DNA of 64,000 nucleotides from assembly GCF_900231835.1 (NCBI RefSeq), contig NZ_OCTN01000001.1, positions 124,001 to 188,000 on the forward strand. Direction: 5' to 3'. This stretch comes from Pontivivens marinum (GTDB lineage Bacteria; Pseudomonadota; Alphaproteobacteria; Rhodobacterales; Rhodobacteraceae). The notes below the pieces were generated by a model. That model was not told the DNA's origin and made no database searches. It saw only the letters and a program-made list of their open reading frames with translations. The translations under genes and the position numbers were made by a program. Of this stretch, positions 46,544 to 55,230 are shown in pieces; position 1 is the first letter of the stretch; each line of letters starts with the position of its first letter.

Positions 46544-46951
46544 TTACTCCTCGCCTGCACCACCAAAACCATGCATTCGTTTTGCCCACTGAAAGGCGAT
46601 AAACCCGCCCTTGATCCGTGGCAGCAGCCATAGGCACAGCAGAACGAACGGGATCACGATGATTGCGATCATGACCAAGGGGTCGGGGCGGAATGTCTCA
46701 AACATAATGATCATCAGCGGCGCCATCAGGTGCCCCGCGATCAACATTGTCGCCCATGCAGGTCCATCATCCGCGCGTTGATGGTACAGCGCCTGATTGC
46801 AGACAGGGCAATCGTGGCGGACCTTCAGATATCCATCAAAGATCGGGCCAGAGCCGCATTTCGGGCAACGCTGTTTCCAGCCACGACGCAGGGCCGGCTT
46901 GAGCTCACGCTCACCCTCCTGCGCAACTGATATGTTTTGAGTCTCGGTCAT
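46544..46951 (-). CDS. DUF983 family zinc-ribbon membrane protein
   Basis: Protein of 135 residues: a zinc ribbon with C29-x-x-C32 and C48-x-x-C51 is followed by two hydrophobic segments at about 65-85 and 93-115. DUF983 proteins accompany respiratory and Nudix genes in alphaproteobacteria; no function is proven. ATG at 46951 is preferred over an upstream TTG. Confidence 0.85.
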   Translation of the reverse strand: MTETQNISVAQEGERELKPALRRGWKQRCPKCGSGPIFDGYLKVRHDCPVCNQALYHQRADDGPAWATMLIAGHLMAPLMIIMFETFRPDPLVMIAIIVIPFVLLCLWLLPRIKGGFIAFQWAKRMHGFGGAGEE

Positions 46952-47156
46952 ATGGCGTCGATACTCCAAGTTTTCAGGCTTTGCATCTAAACACTGCGCC
47001 CCGCGTCGGGATGTCGCGACCTCATACCCGACGCTACGTCAAATCTTTTTTCATGTAACCAGCGACGGAATGCACCAACCCACACCGTATCAGATGCAGA
47101 ACGACGGCAAGAGGCCACGTTCGCAGGCGATAAATTTTAATAGATGGACAATTTGC

Positions 47157-47645
47157 ATGACACCTACCTTTAAAAAAACAATCGGCGCAACCGTTCTTCT
47201 GGCACTTCTGGCAGGAACAACTGCTGTTTCAGCGCAGGATCGTGGCCGTGGTTTTGATTTCTCTGCCGTTGATACAAATGGCGACGGCGAGATTACTGCG
47301 CCTGAACTTGACGCGCATCGCGCAGCACAGTTCGCCCGTATCGACACTGACGGCAATGGCAGCGTAGACGCATCTGAACTGCAAGCCGCGGGTGAAGCGC
47401 GTGAGCAGGCCCGCCGCGATAACCGCGCAGCCGAAATGCTTGAGCGTGCCGATGCCAATGATGACGGCGTATTGAGCCAGGAAGAACTGCAATCCCCCCG
47501 CCGCGGTGGTGACATGTTTGAGCGTCTGGATGCAGACGGCAACGGGTCCATCAGCGCCGAGGAGCTGGAAGAAGCAGGCGACCACCGTCGCGGTGGTGAT
47601 CGCAAGGATCACGAGCGCGGCCACCGCCACAACTCGGACGACTAA
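47157..47645 (+). CDS. Exported EF-hand calcium-binding protein
   Basis: Protein of 162 residues with a signal peptide (1-26) and four complete 12-residue EF loops at 39-50, 63-74, 99-110 and 125-136, each Asp at 1 and Glu at 12. The loops form two pairs, as in calmodulin-like folds. A His/Asp/Arg-rich tail follows. The start has only a weak site (GGACAA). It lies 76 bases ahead of an ECF sigma gene in the same direction, suggesting a linked envelope-sensing locus. Confidence 0.8.
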   Translation: MTPTFKKTIGATVLLALLAGTTAVSAQDRGRGFDFSAVDTNGDGEITAPELDAHRAAQFARIDTDGNGSVDASELQAAGEAREQARRDNRAAEMLERADANDDGVLSQEELQSPRRGGDMFERLDADGNGSISAEELEEAGDHRRGGDRKDHERGHRHNSDD

Positions 47646-47721
47646 TGCCGTCTGACTAGACAAACCGGTTCGCGGCTGGAACGTTGCGAACCGGAAACCC
47701 AAATTTTGGCGCGGAGCCTTA

Positions 47722-48297
47722 ATGCCCGAATACGCGGAAGATACGGATGCGGCCCTGTTGGCCAAATATGCTGGTGGCGATCAATCCGCCGCACGCATGC
47801 TGGCCGCACGCCATGCGCCACGCGCGCTGTCCGTGGCCACCCGAATGCTAAGCGATGCCGCAGAGGCACAGGATGTAACGCAGGAAGCGATGGTAAAAAT
47901 GTTTAAAATCGCCCCAGACTGGCAAGCTGATCGCGCCAAGCTTAGCACGTGGCTGTACCGCGTCGTATCCAACCTGTGCATCGACCGCCTGCGCGCCCGT
48001 CGCGGCGGAACGGAACCGCTGGACGAAACAAACGCACCAGCTGATCCCGCGCCCACCGCACCACAGCAGATCGAGGCCGCACAGCGCGCCCAACTCCTGC
48101 ACGACGCGATTGAACGCCTGCCTGAACGGCAGCGACTCGCCATCACCTTGCGACATATCGAAGAACTGGCGAACCCCGACATTGCCGCAATACTAGAGAC
48201 CAGCGTTGAGGCGGTCGAAAGCCTGCTCTCGCGTGGCCGCAGGGCGTTGGCCGCCATGCTGGCAAGTAACCGAACAGATCTGGAGCCGTTGACATGA
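47722..48297 (+). CDS. ECF-type RNA polymerase sigma factor
   Basis: Sigma factor of 191 residues with region 2 (DAAEAQDVTQEAMVKMFK, then STWLYRVVSNLCIDRLR) and region 4 (RLPERQRLAITLRHIEELANPDIAAILETSVEAVESLLSR). No region 3 or extra domain is seen. It should redirect transcription to a small stress regulon, probably including its own gene. Its stop overlaps the next start (ATGA). Confidence 0.9.
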   Translation: MPEYAEDTDAALLAKYAGGDQSAARMLAARHAPRALSVATRMLSDAAEAQDVTQEAMVKMFKIAPDWQADRAKLSTWLYRVVSNLCIDRLRARRGGTEPLDETNAPADPAPTAPQQIEAAQRAQLLHDAIERLPERQRLAITLRHIEELANPDIAAILETSVEAVESLLSRGRRALAAMLASNRTDLEPLT

Positions 48298-48683
48298 CCG
48301 ACCCGACCTCCTTGGATCCGATGCTCGACGACATGTTTGCCGCCGCCCGCACCGCGCGTCCTGAACCCGATGCTGCATTGATGGCCCGTATTTTGGGTGA
48401 CGCGGCAGAGTTGACACCGATCCCCGCGCCGCCGCCTGTTCTGCGCCCCTCACTCTGGTCGCGCATTCGCGATGTTATTGCCGATCAGGTGCCCGGTGGA
48501 ATGCCCGGCATTGCCTCGCTGACCACCTGTGCGCTTGGCGGTATTTTGATAGGCTATGCGGGTCTGGGTGATCTGCCCCTGATGGCTGGCACGGAGTTGC
48601 TGGCAGGACAAAGCGTGCGCACCTATGACGTTGGCGACATTGGCGATGACGTTAGTTATCTACTCACAGAGGATGGAGCATGA
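48294..48683 (+). CDS. Putative anti-sigma membrane protein
   Basis: Protein of 129 residues: a cytoplasmic N-terminal part with helices (DDMFAAARTARPEPDAALMARIL), a single membrane span at about 77-96 and a short acidic periplasmic end. The layout and position between an ECF sigma gene and a CnrX-like gene fit an anti-sigma factor (inference). No zinc anti-sigma Cys/His motif exists. Coupled on both sides by four-base overlaps. Confidence 0.55.
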   Translation: MTDPTSLDPMLDDMFAAARTARPEPDAALMARILGDAAELTPIPAPPPVLRPSLWSRIRDVIADQVPGGMPGIASLTTCALGGILIGYAGLGDLPLMAGTELLAGQSVRTYDVGDIGDDVSYLLTEDGA

Positions 48684-49222
48684 GCACCGCACCTAAAAAG
48701 CGTCGGGCAATCACCATTGCCCTCATCCTGTCGCTAGGCCTGAACTTTGTCATCGTCGGCGTTGTTGCCGGTGCATTCCTGCGTGGCGACAAATCCCCCG
48801 TTCGGATTGCCGTGACGCCCGATCTGCGCGCCGCTATCTCCGCCTTGCCCGAGGAAGGGCGCGACCAGATACGTGAAGCTATGCGCAACTCCGTCCCCGA
48901 CCCGCAATCCGCACGCATCCGTCAGTTGAACAACAGCCGTACCTTTGCGACCGCTATCCGTTCAGACCCGATGGATCGTGAGCTTGTGGAGGCGATGTTT
49001 AACCAACGAATGGATGCTGATTCAACGCTACGTGCCTCCGCGCAGAGCGCATTACTGGATGCATTGGAGGCAATGACACAGCAGCAGCGCGTCGATTTCC
49101 TGAATGCGCTACGTGAGGAGTCGCGTTCAAGTCGCGGCGACAGCGACCGTGGTGGCCCAGATAGCCATAACGCCGATGGCACACGCCCTAGACCTGACAG
49201 CGAGCGACCGCCGCGCGAGTAG
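48680..49222 (+). CDS. CnrX/ZraP-like periplasmic sensor protein
   Basis: Protein of 180 residues with an N-terminal membrane anchor (10-32) and a helical periplasmic domain ending in a disordered, charged tail. Length and the pattern LPEEGRDQIREAMR...LLDALEAMTQQQRVDFLNAL match the CnrX/ZraP/CpxP-like heavy-metal-sensor group. It may control release of the sigma factor through the 129-residue protein. Metal ligands are not obvious: no His or Cys lies in the core helices. Confidence 0.7.
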   Translation: MSTAPKKRRAITIALILSLGLNFVIVGVVAGAFLRGDKSPVRIAVTPDLRAAISALPEEGRDQIREAMRNSVPDPQSARIRQLNNSRTFATAIRSDPMDRELVEAMFNQRMDADSTLRASAQSALLDALEAMTQQQRVDFLNALREESRSSRGDSDRGGPDSHNADGTRPRPDSERPPRE

Positions 49223-50611
49223 TCACGCTGCCTCCCACGCGCAGGTGATCCGATCGCGGCCATTATCCTTGGCCGCGTAAAGGGCGCGATCGGCCAGTCG
49301 CAGCAATTGCTCGACCCCGCATCCGCCGCCCCTAGACACTGCGATACCGATACTGGCCGTACAATTGATCGCGTCACGCTGCTTCAGATCAAACGGGATA
49401 TCGGCAATGGCGCCGCGAATGCGTTCCGCCACCTGACGCGCGCCCTCACGCCCTGTTCCGGGTAGGGCGATGCAGAACTCCTCGCCCCCCAACCGCACCA
49501 CGACATCAACGCCGCGCACATGCTCCTGCAAACGCCGTGCGACCTGTTGCAGCACCTCATCCCCGGCATCGTGGCCAAAGCTGTCATTAATCAGCTTGAA
49601 CCGATCCAAGTCGATGACCAGAACGGCCAGATCGCTGCCCTCAGCCCGCGCATGGGAAACCATGTTCGCCATGTGATGGTCGGCATAGCGTCGATTATAC
49701 AGCCCCGTCAGCGGGTCAATCACCGCCATCCGCAGGCCATCCCGCAAATTGGTGCGCAACCGGTCGGAATAGAGCTTACGCCGCAACTGGGACCGCAGGC
49801 GCACCGTCAGCTCTGTCTCATCATGGGGCGGCAATGCGTAGTCCCACGCGCCCAGATCCAATGCCTTGGCCGCATTGCGCATATCCGTATCTGCGGCAAG
49901 GAATAGCAGCGCCGAGTGGCGTGTTGTAAGTCGGCGGGCAATTGTTGAAATCAGGCGCAGACCGTCACCTGACTCCGCCAGTGATTGATGCACGACAAAG
50001 GCATCCGGCACGTCCACCTCTATCCGCGCCTCAACTTGCTGCTCGGTCGTTGCGAAATCCACCTGCACAGCCAGTTTATCGCGTATCGTCTTAACCCAAG
50101 CAGCCCCGTATTCCGCATTGGGCGCAGCGATCAGAACCGAATGGGCCGGTGTTAACACGACATCATCGATGCCCGTCGGCCCTGCCCTTAACCCCAGTTC
50201 ATGCGTTGCCTCGGACCGCAATTGCAGCTCATCCGTGATGAACTTCATCCGCATCAGATTGCGCACCCGTGCAAACAGGGCCAGATCGTGGATTGGTTTG
50301 ACCAGAAAATCATCTGCGCCAACGGCAAGGGCGCGCAGCCGATCCTCCGCATCATCAACCGAAGTGATCATGATGACCGGGGTTAGCACCGTCTCGGGAT
50401 CGGATTTCAGATCGTGGCACAACTCAAATGCGTCGAGGGTGGACATTGTCACGTTGATCAGCACGACCGAGGGCTGCTCATCCCGCACAATTTTCCTGGC
50501 CTGATCAGCCGTGTCAGCGGCAAGGACATCGTAATAGGCTGAGGCAAGCTTCGCACGGATCAGGGCGCGGTTCGCCTCGATATCATCTACGAGTAGGATA
50601 CGGCCTGACAT
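49223..50611 (-). CDS. pleD: PleD-type diguanylate cyclase with altered receiver
   Basis: Protein of 462 residues with two receiver domains (1-120 and 155-275) and a GGDEF domain. GGEEF at 375-379 and the inhibitory RxxD site (R366, D369) are intact, so c-di-GMP synthesis and feedback are expected. In receiver 1 the acidic pair (D9, D10) and Lys105 are present but the phosphoacceptor position 53 is Asn, not Asp. Receiver 2 also lacks an acceptor Asp. Dimerisation may thus be phosphorylation-independent. Convergent and abutting with the CnrX-like gene. Confidence 0.85.
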   Translation of the reverse strand: MSGRILLVDDIEANRALIRAKLASAYYDVLAADTADQARKIVRDEQPSVVLINVTMSTLDAFELCHDLKSDPETVLTPVIMITSVDDAEDRLRALAVGADDFLVKPIHDLALFARVRNLMRMKFITDELQLRSEATHELGLRAGPTGIDDVVLTPAHSVLIAAPNAEYGAAWVKTIRDKLAVQVDFATTEQQVEARIEVDVPDAFVVHQSLAESGDGLRLISTIARRLTTRHSALLFLAADTDMRNAAKALDLGAWDYALPPHDETELTVRLRSQLRRKLYSDRLRTNLRDGLRMAVIDPLTGLYNRRYADHHMANMVSHARAEGSDLAVLVIDLDRFKLINDSFGHDAGDEVLQQVARRLQEHVRGVDVVVRLGGEEFCIALPGTGREGARQVAERIRGAIADIPFDLKQRDAINCTASIGIAVSRGGGCGVEQLLRLADRALYAAKDNGRDRITCAWEAA

Positions 50612-50845
50612 GTGTACTCCGTGACAAACAAACTTACGCCTAGCAGTTGTCCCCTCAAGTCATGAACATACGGCATACCAGATACGTAAGCTAGGCATAG
50701 ACTGCGATCGAACTTCGCGTTTTGGCCCAATATTGCTACAAATTGACCACATAAAGGCATCGAACGTCGTTCATTAGCTTTTTCGAATCTTGGTGGGCAA
50801 GCCGACGTAACCCGATTATGACTGCGACATAGAGGAGTACATCAC

Positions 50846-51124
50846 ATGAACAAAGCAGCGGCCGAGGCATTGGCAGCCGAGGTTCTGGGCTGGCTGGCGC
50901 AGGATGACGAACGCCTGATGGCCTTTTTAGGCATGACCGGCGCCGATATTGGCGACCTGCGCACACGATCCACTGATCCTGATTTCCTGGGGTTTCTGGT
51001 GGATTTCCTGTTGCAGGATGAGGCCGCGTTGATCGAATTTTGCGACCGCACGAACCGCTCCTATGACGCACCCCAACGCGCCCGCATGATGTTGCCCGGT
51101 GGCGATCTGCCCAATTGGACCTGA
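50846..51124 (+). CDS. DUF3572 family protein
   Basis: Small soluble helical protein of 92 residues: ALAAEVLGWLAQDDERLMAFLGMTG and RMMLPGGDLPNW typify DUF3572, a family of alphaproteobacteria without known function. Start at ATG 50846 with GAGGAG upstream. It diverges from the pleD-like gene across 234 bases and is followed one base later by a HAD-like gene. Confidence 0.85.
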   Translation: MNKAAAEALAAEVLGWLAQDDERLMAFLGMTGADIGDLRTRSTDPDFLGFLVDFLLQDEAALIEFCDRTNRSYDAPQRARMMLPGGDLPNWT

Positions 51125-51125
51125 C

Positions 51126-51779
51126 ATGACCCTATCCGATATCACGCATGATCAGCTTCAGGCGCTCGACATTGTGGCGGATGCCCCGCTGATCGCGGTC
51201 GATGCGGATGAGGTTCTGGTCTATTTCCTCAGACACTTTCGCGATTTCAGTGCCTCGAAATCATGGGCGCTTAACCCGACTGCGCGCCGGCTGGATCTGG
51301 CGCTGACCCACATGCAGAACGGCGAAGTGGCTGATTTGACCACCGGCCTATCGTTAATAGATGCGTTTTTCGAGGCTGAGGTGCACCAGCAAGTTGCCAT
51401 TGAAAACGCCGCCGAGACCCTGCGATACGCCAGTGAACGCGCGCAGATTGTCGTGTTGACCAATCTGCCGCATATGGCGCGGGACGGGCGCATTGCAAAC
51501 CTGCTCGGCCACAGCATTCCCTACCCCGTCGTGACGAATACGGGCGGTAAGGGGGCTGCACTGGCCGCCCTATCCGCACGCACCAGCGGGCCAACGCTGT
51601 TTATCGATGATAGCGATGTGCAATTGCAAAGCGCGGCCAAGGGCGCGCCAGATGTCCGGCGACTGCAACTGATCGGCTGTGATTATGCCGCCGCCGCGCT
51701 GCCCCGTTCGGACGCGGCGGAGGAGGTTGCGCTGGATTGGGATGCGGGACGGCGTTGGATCACAGCAGCCTTGGGCTAG
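51126..51779 (+). CDS. HAD-like hydrolase
   Basis: Protein of 217 residues with HAD-type motifs: DADEVLVYF (D26, D28), VVLTNLPH with Thr, GKGAALAAL with Lys and FIDDSDVQL with the metal-binding Asp pair. It resembles 5'-nucleotidase-type HADs but the substrate is unknown. Start at 51126 lies one base past the DUF3572 stop. Its last 20 bases overlap the end of the YedK gene. Confidence 0.7.
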   Translation: MTLSDITHDQLQALDIVADAPLIAVDADEVLVYFLRHFRDFSASKSWALNPTARRLDLALTHMQNGEVADLTTGLSLIDAFFEAEVHQQVAIENAAETLRYASERAQIVVLTNLPHMARDGRIANLLGHSIPYPVVTNTGGKGAALAALSARTSGPTLFIDDSDVQLQSAAKGAPDVRRLQLIGCDYAAAALPRSDAAEEVALDWDAGRRWITAALG

Positions 51780-52395
51780 AAACAGGCGGGCCACGATCCG
51801 GTTCAGCCTGCCACCAGCCCTGCGGCTGTGCGTGCATCAGCGTGGCCGCACCGCGCCCTGCCTCGCCCAACCACAGGGCATGGTTGGATGGTTCGATGAT
51901 GACCGGCAGGCGATGATGGATATGCGCCAAATCTTCGGATGCGGCGCAGGTCACAATGGCGCAACTGTGATGGACCGCGCCGTCCGCACCCCGCCAGTCC
52001 TGCCATATCCCGGCAAAGGTCGCCGCCCCACCATGGGCCGGTTGCAGCCAGTAGGGGCGTTTGCCCTGCCGTCCCAGTGATTGCCATTCGTAAAAGCCGG
52101 ATGTCGGGATCAGGCACCGCCGCTGCCGACATGCCGCGCGAAAGGCAGGTTTTGTTGCAATCGTCTCCGCCCGCGCATTGATCAGCAGCGGCCCGTCATT
52201 CGGCCCCGCATACCAATCGGGCACAAAGCCCCAGCGCATCGGGTGCAGCATACGCCCTGCCCCCGTTGCCACGACTGCCGATATATCCGTTGTCGGACGG
52301 ATATCAGCACCGATTTGCAGGGCACCAGGATTGCCCACTTCAACAACAGCAATATTTTCAACCACCGCTGGGCTGACAGCAAAGCGACCACACAT
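51760..52395 (-). CDS. yedK: SOS response-associated peptidase (YedK/HMCES)
   Basis: Protein of 211 residues that forms a covalent link with abasic sites in single-stranded DNA. Catalytic Cys2 is MCGRF, with NARAET (Asn/Glu) and the HHRLPVII His. It protects stalled forks. Ends in a tail that reads into the convergent HAD gene for 20 bases. It lies four bases downstream of the gamma carbonic anhydrase gene. Confidence 0.92.
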   Translation of the reverse strand: MCGRFAVSPAVVENIAVVEVGNPGALQIGADIRPTTDISAVVATGAGRMLHPMRWGFVPDWYAGPNDGPLLINARAETIATKPAFRAACRQRRCLIPTSGFYEWQSLGRQGKRPYWLQPAHGGAATFAGIWQDWRGADGAVHHSCAIVTCAASEDLAHIHHRLPVIIEPSNHALWLGEAGRGAATLMHAQPQGWWQAEPDRGPPVSSPRLL

Positions 52396-52398
52396 CGC

Positions 52399-52923
52399 CT
52401 AGCTCACATCAACCAATCCCGCGCGAAAGCGGCGCATGTTGCGGACGTAATGCAGGGCCGAGGCCTGCAACATCTTCTCACCCGCCTCGTCGATCTGGCG
52501 CACGACCTTACCGGGGGCGCCCATGACGAGGGAGTTGTCGGGGATCACCTTACCCTCGGTTATCAACGCCCCAGCGCCGATCAGGCAATTGCGTCCGATC
52601 TTTGCGCCGTTCAGGACCGTCGCGCCCATGCCGATCAGGCTGTTATCCCCGATGGTACACCCGTGCAGCATCGCCTTATGCCCGATAGTGCAGCCCGCGC
52701 CGATGGTCAGCGGAAAGCCGGGGTCGGAATGAAAGACGCAGCTCTCCTGAACGTTGGAATTTTCGCCGACGGTCAACAGCTCATTATCGCCGCGCAGGGT
52801 GCAGTTGAACCAGATGCCGACACCCGCCGATAAATGCACGTTGCCGATAACATGCGCACCGGGTGCGACCCATGCATCCGCGTCACAGCTCGGCGTTACA
52901 CCATCGAGGGAATAGAGCGGCAT
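52399..52923 (-). CDS. Gamma carbonic anhydrase family protein
   Basis: Left-handed beta-helix protein of 174 residues built from hexapeptide repeats (GAHVIGNVHLSAGVGIW onward). Three His ligands are represented by HSDPG, GHKAMLHG; the family includes carbonic anhydrases and complex-I-associated homologues. Its start overlaps the last base of gmk. Confidence 0.88.
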   Translation of the reverse strand: MPLYSLDGVTPSCDADAWVAPGAHVIGNVHLSAGVGIWFNCTLRGDNELLTVGENSNVQESCVFHSDPGFPLTIGAGCTIGHKAMLHGCTIGDNSLIGMGATVLNGAKIGRNCLIGAGALITEGKVIPDNSLVMGAPGKVVRQIDEAGEKMLQASALHYVRNMRRFRAGLVDVS

Positions 52924-53582
52924 CAGATGATCTCCTTGATTTCACCGGACATGATCCGCGCACGCGCGGCAATGTCAGGGCGACGATCGCGGCGCAAACG
53001 CTCGGCTGTCAGGATTGCGCGCAGCTCAGCATAGCACGTATCCAAATCGTCGTTGATGAGGATGTAGCGATATTCGGCCCAGTGGCTCATCTCGCGCCGT
53101 GCTTCGCCCATGCGGCGCTCAATCACGTCGGTGGCATCCTGTGCACGGGCATGCAGGCGGCGCTCCAGCTCCTCGATCGAGGGCGGCAGAATGAAGATCG
53201 AGATCGCATCGCGCCCCATTTCGGAGTTGCGGATTTGCTGACCACCCTGCCAATCGACATCAAACAGGACATCACGACCCTGCGCGCAGGATTTGCGGAC
53301 CGGACCGATGGGCGTGCCGTATAAATTGCCGAAAACCTCGGCATGTTCCAGCATCTCGCCTTCATCCACCATCCGCTCGAATTCAGGCCGGTCGCGGAAG
53401 AAGTACTCGCGGCCATCAACCTCACCCTCACGCGGCGGACGTGTGGTGGCGGAAACGGAAAACGAGATTTGTGGATCATCCACCAGCAAACGACGCGACA
53501 GCGTTGATTTGCCTGCGCCGGATGGGGATGACAGGATGACCAGCATCCCGCGACGACTGATTTCTGGGCGTTCTGCGGTCAT
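52923..53582 (-). CDS. gmk: Guanylate kinase
   Basis: Enzyme of 219 residues converting GMP to GDP with ATP. P-loop SSPSGAGKST at 18-27, GMP-binding SVSATTRPPREGEVDGREY and the FDVDWQGGQQ segment are in order. Start at 53582 behind GAGG rather than 53600. It is preceded by yicC with seven bases between, the usual yicC-gmk order. Confidence 0.96.
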   Translation of the reverse strand: MTAERPEISRRGMLVILSSPSGAGKSTLSRRLLVDDPQISFSVSATTRPPREGEVDGREYFFRDRPEFERMVDEGEMLEHAEVFGNLYGTPIGPVRKSCAQGRDVLFDVDWQGGQQIRNSEMGRDAISIFILPPSIEELERRLHARAQDATDVIERRMGEARREMSHWAEYRYILINDDLDTCYAELRAILTAERLRRDRRPDIAARARIMSGEIKEII

Positions 53583-53589
53583 GGCAACC

Positions 53590-54462
53590 TCACTCGACAT
53601 TCTGAACCTGCTCGCGCATCTGGTCTATTATGACCTTCAAATCAAGCGCTATGCAGGTCAGTGCCACATCGTTGGATTTGGAGGCGAGGGTATTTGCCTC
53701 ACGGTTGAACTCCTGCATCAGGAAATCAAACTTGCGCCCGATGGGACCGCTGGCGGCCAGCAATTCGCGCCCAGTGGCGATGTGGGCGTTCAGGCGATCC
53801 AGTTCCTCGGTCACGTCGGCCTTAACGGCCATCAGGGCCAGCTCCTGCTCCAAGCGCCCCTCATCCACCGGCGCGGCCATCAGCGCGTTCAGGCGCGTGC
53901 GCAGCGTCTCACCAGCACGCGCGGCACGGGCGGCGGCGCTGTCGCTGGCACGCAAGGCCAATGTTTCGACTTGGGTAAGGGATGCGGTCAGGATATCGCG
54001 CAGCTTCGCACCCTCCTCACCCCGACTCGCGGACAGGGCCTCAACCAGCGCCGGAATCCCTGCACGGGCGGTTTCCAGCCACGCATAGCCCACATCCGCG
54101 CCGTCCATCACGCCGCGCAGGGTCAGAATCTGTGTCGCATTGGGCGAGGTCAGCGGCGCACCGGCGGATTGCGCGGCTGATTCCACCTCTGCAATCGCGG
54201 CCAAGGCGGCGGCCAGTGCATCCGCATTCACAATACTCGCGCTCGATCCGGGCAGGCGCGTATAGCGCAGCGAGATCGTGACAGAGCCGCGTGCAATCCG
54301 CGCCGGAACCGCCTTGCGCAATTCAGCCTCCAACGCATCCGCCGCATCGGGCAGCCGCAATCGCAGGTCCAGCCCGCGTGAATTGACGCTGCGCGCCTCC
54401 CACGCCCAACTCATCCCGTCAGCCGCGCCATCAATGCGCGCGAACCCTGTCATAGACTGCAT
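53590..54462 (-). CDS. yicC: YicC-family endoribonuclease
   Basis: Protein of 290 residues with the N-terminal MQSMTGFARI opening and the C-terminal DUF1732 part (GRKFDFLMQEFNREANTLASKS). YicC acts as an endoribonuclease in E. coli. Followed by gmk, as in most proteobacteria. Confidence 0.93.
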   Translation of the reverse strand: MQSMTGFARIDGAADGMSWAWEARSVNSRGLDLRLRLPDAADALEAELRKAVPARIARGSVTISLRYTRLPGSSASIVNADALAAALAAIAEVESAAQSAGAPLTSPNATQILTLRGVMDGADVGYAWLETARAGIPALVEALSASRGEEGAKLRDILTASLTQVETLALRASDSAAARAARAGETLRTRLNALMAAPVDEGRLEQELALMAVKADVTEELDRLNAHIATGRELLAASGPIGRKFDFLMQEFNREANTLASKSNDVALTCIALDLKVIIDQMREQVQNVE

Positions 54463-54588
54463 ATTTTGCCCCCGTTTACCGGCCGTTAACCTTTAGAATG
54501 AAAACTTCGTCTAAAATGCCATTAAAATGTTATCACTCATTCAGCGTTCCCGTAACCGTGGGCGCATGACGTGGCAAGGCAGGTAGAC

Positions 54589-55230
54589 ATGGATCGACAG
54601 GTCATCTTAAACGATCTTTCAACATATTGGGATGAACTGCGCGGTCACCGCGTCGCCCCGCGTCGGTCCGATTTAAACCCCAACCGGTTCGGTGCTGCGC
54701 TGGAACATATGTTCATTCTCGAAACCTCGCAGGATGGTCCGTTGCGCATTCGTCTGGCGGGAACGCGGCTATGCGACATGATGGGGATGGAGCCGCGTGG
54801 AATGCCCGCACGCGCCATATTTATGCCCCCTGACCAACGGCACGCTGATAGTTTGTTAAATGAGGTCGTGCGCAACCCTGCCGTGATCGACATCACAATC
54901 AACGCAACATCCGAAAGCGGCGCTGTTTATGAGGGCGGCATGATGCTGCGCCCGCTCTGCGATGATTTCGGAACAGTCACCCGCGTTTTGGGCTGCATCG
55001 TGATGGATGCGCCGCAATTCGAGGTGAATTTGGACATCGGGATCAGTTCAGCCAGCGTCAACACGCTGGGCGAACCCGCTAGCAGCATGGAACCCGCAGG
55101 CTTTGCCGAGGAACAGACCCCGTTTGAGGGGCCGCATATCCGCAGCGTTCCCCAAACCGGCACTGTCACACGGCCGACGCGACAGCCCCTAAGCCGCGAT
55201 CATTTGCGGATTGTCAGTTCGCGCGGTTAG
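54589..55230 (+). CDS. PAS_5-domain protein
   Basis: Protein of 213 residues with a PAS-like domain at about 10-150 (YWDELRGHRVAPRRSDLNP, IRLAGTRLCDMMGMEPRG) of the PAS_5 type frequent in alphaproteobacteria, without an output domain. It may act as a small sensor or adaptor. ATG at 54589 follows AGGTAG; a GTG upstream is less likely. Its stop shares TTAG with serB. Confidence 0.8.
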   Translation: MDRQVILNDLSTYWDELRGHRVAPRRSDLNPNRFGAALEHMFILETSQDGPLRIRLAGTRLCDMMGMEPRGMPARAIFMPPDQRHADSLLNEVVRNPAVIDITINATSESGAVYEGGMMLRPLCDDFGTVTRVLGCIVMDAPQFEVNLDIGISSASVNTLGEPASSMEPAGFAEEQTPFEGPHIRSVPQTGTVTRPTRQPLSRDHLRIVSSRG

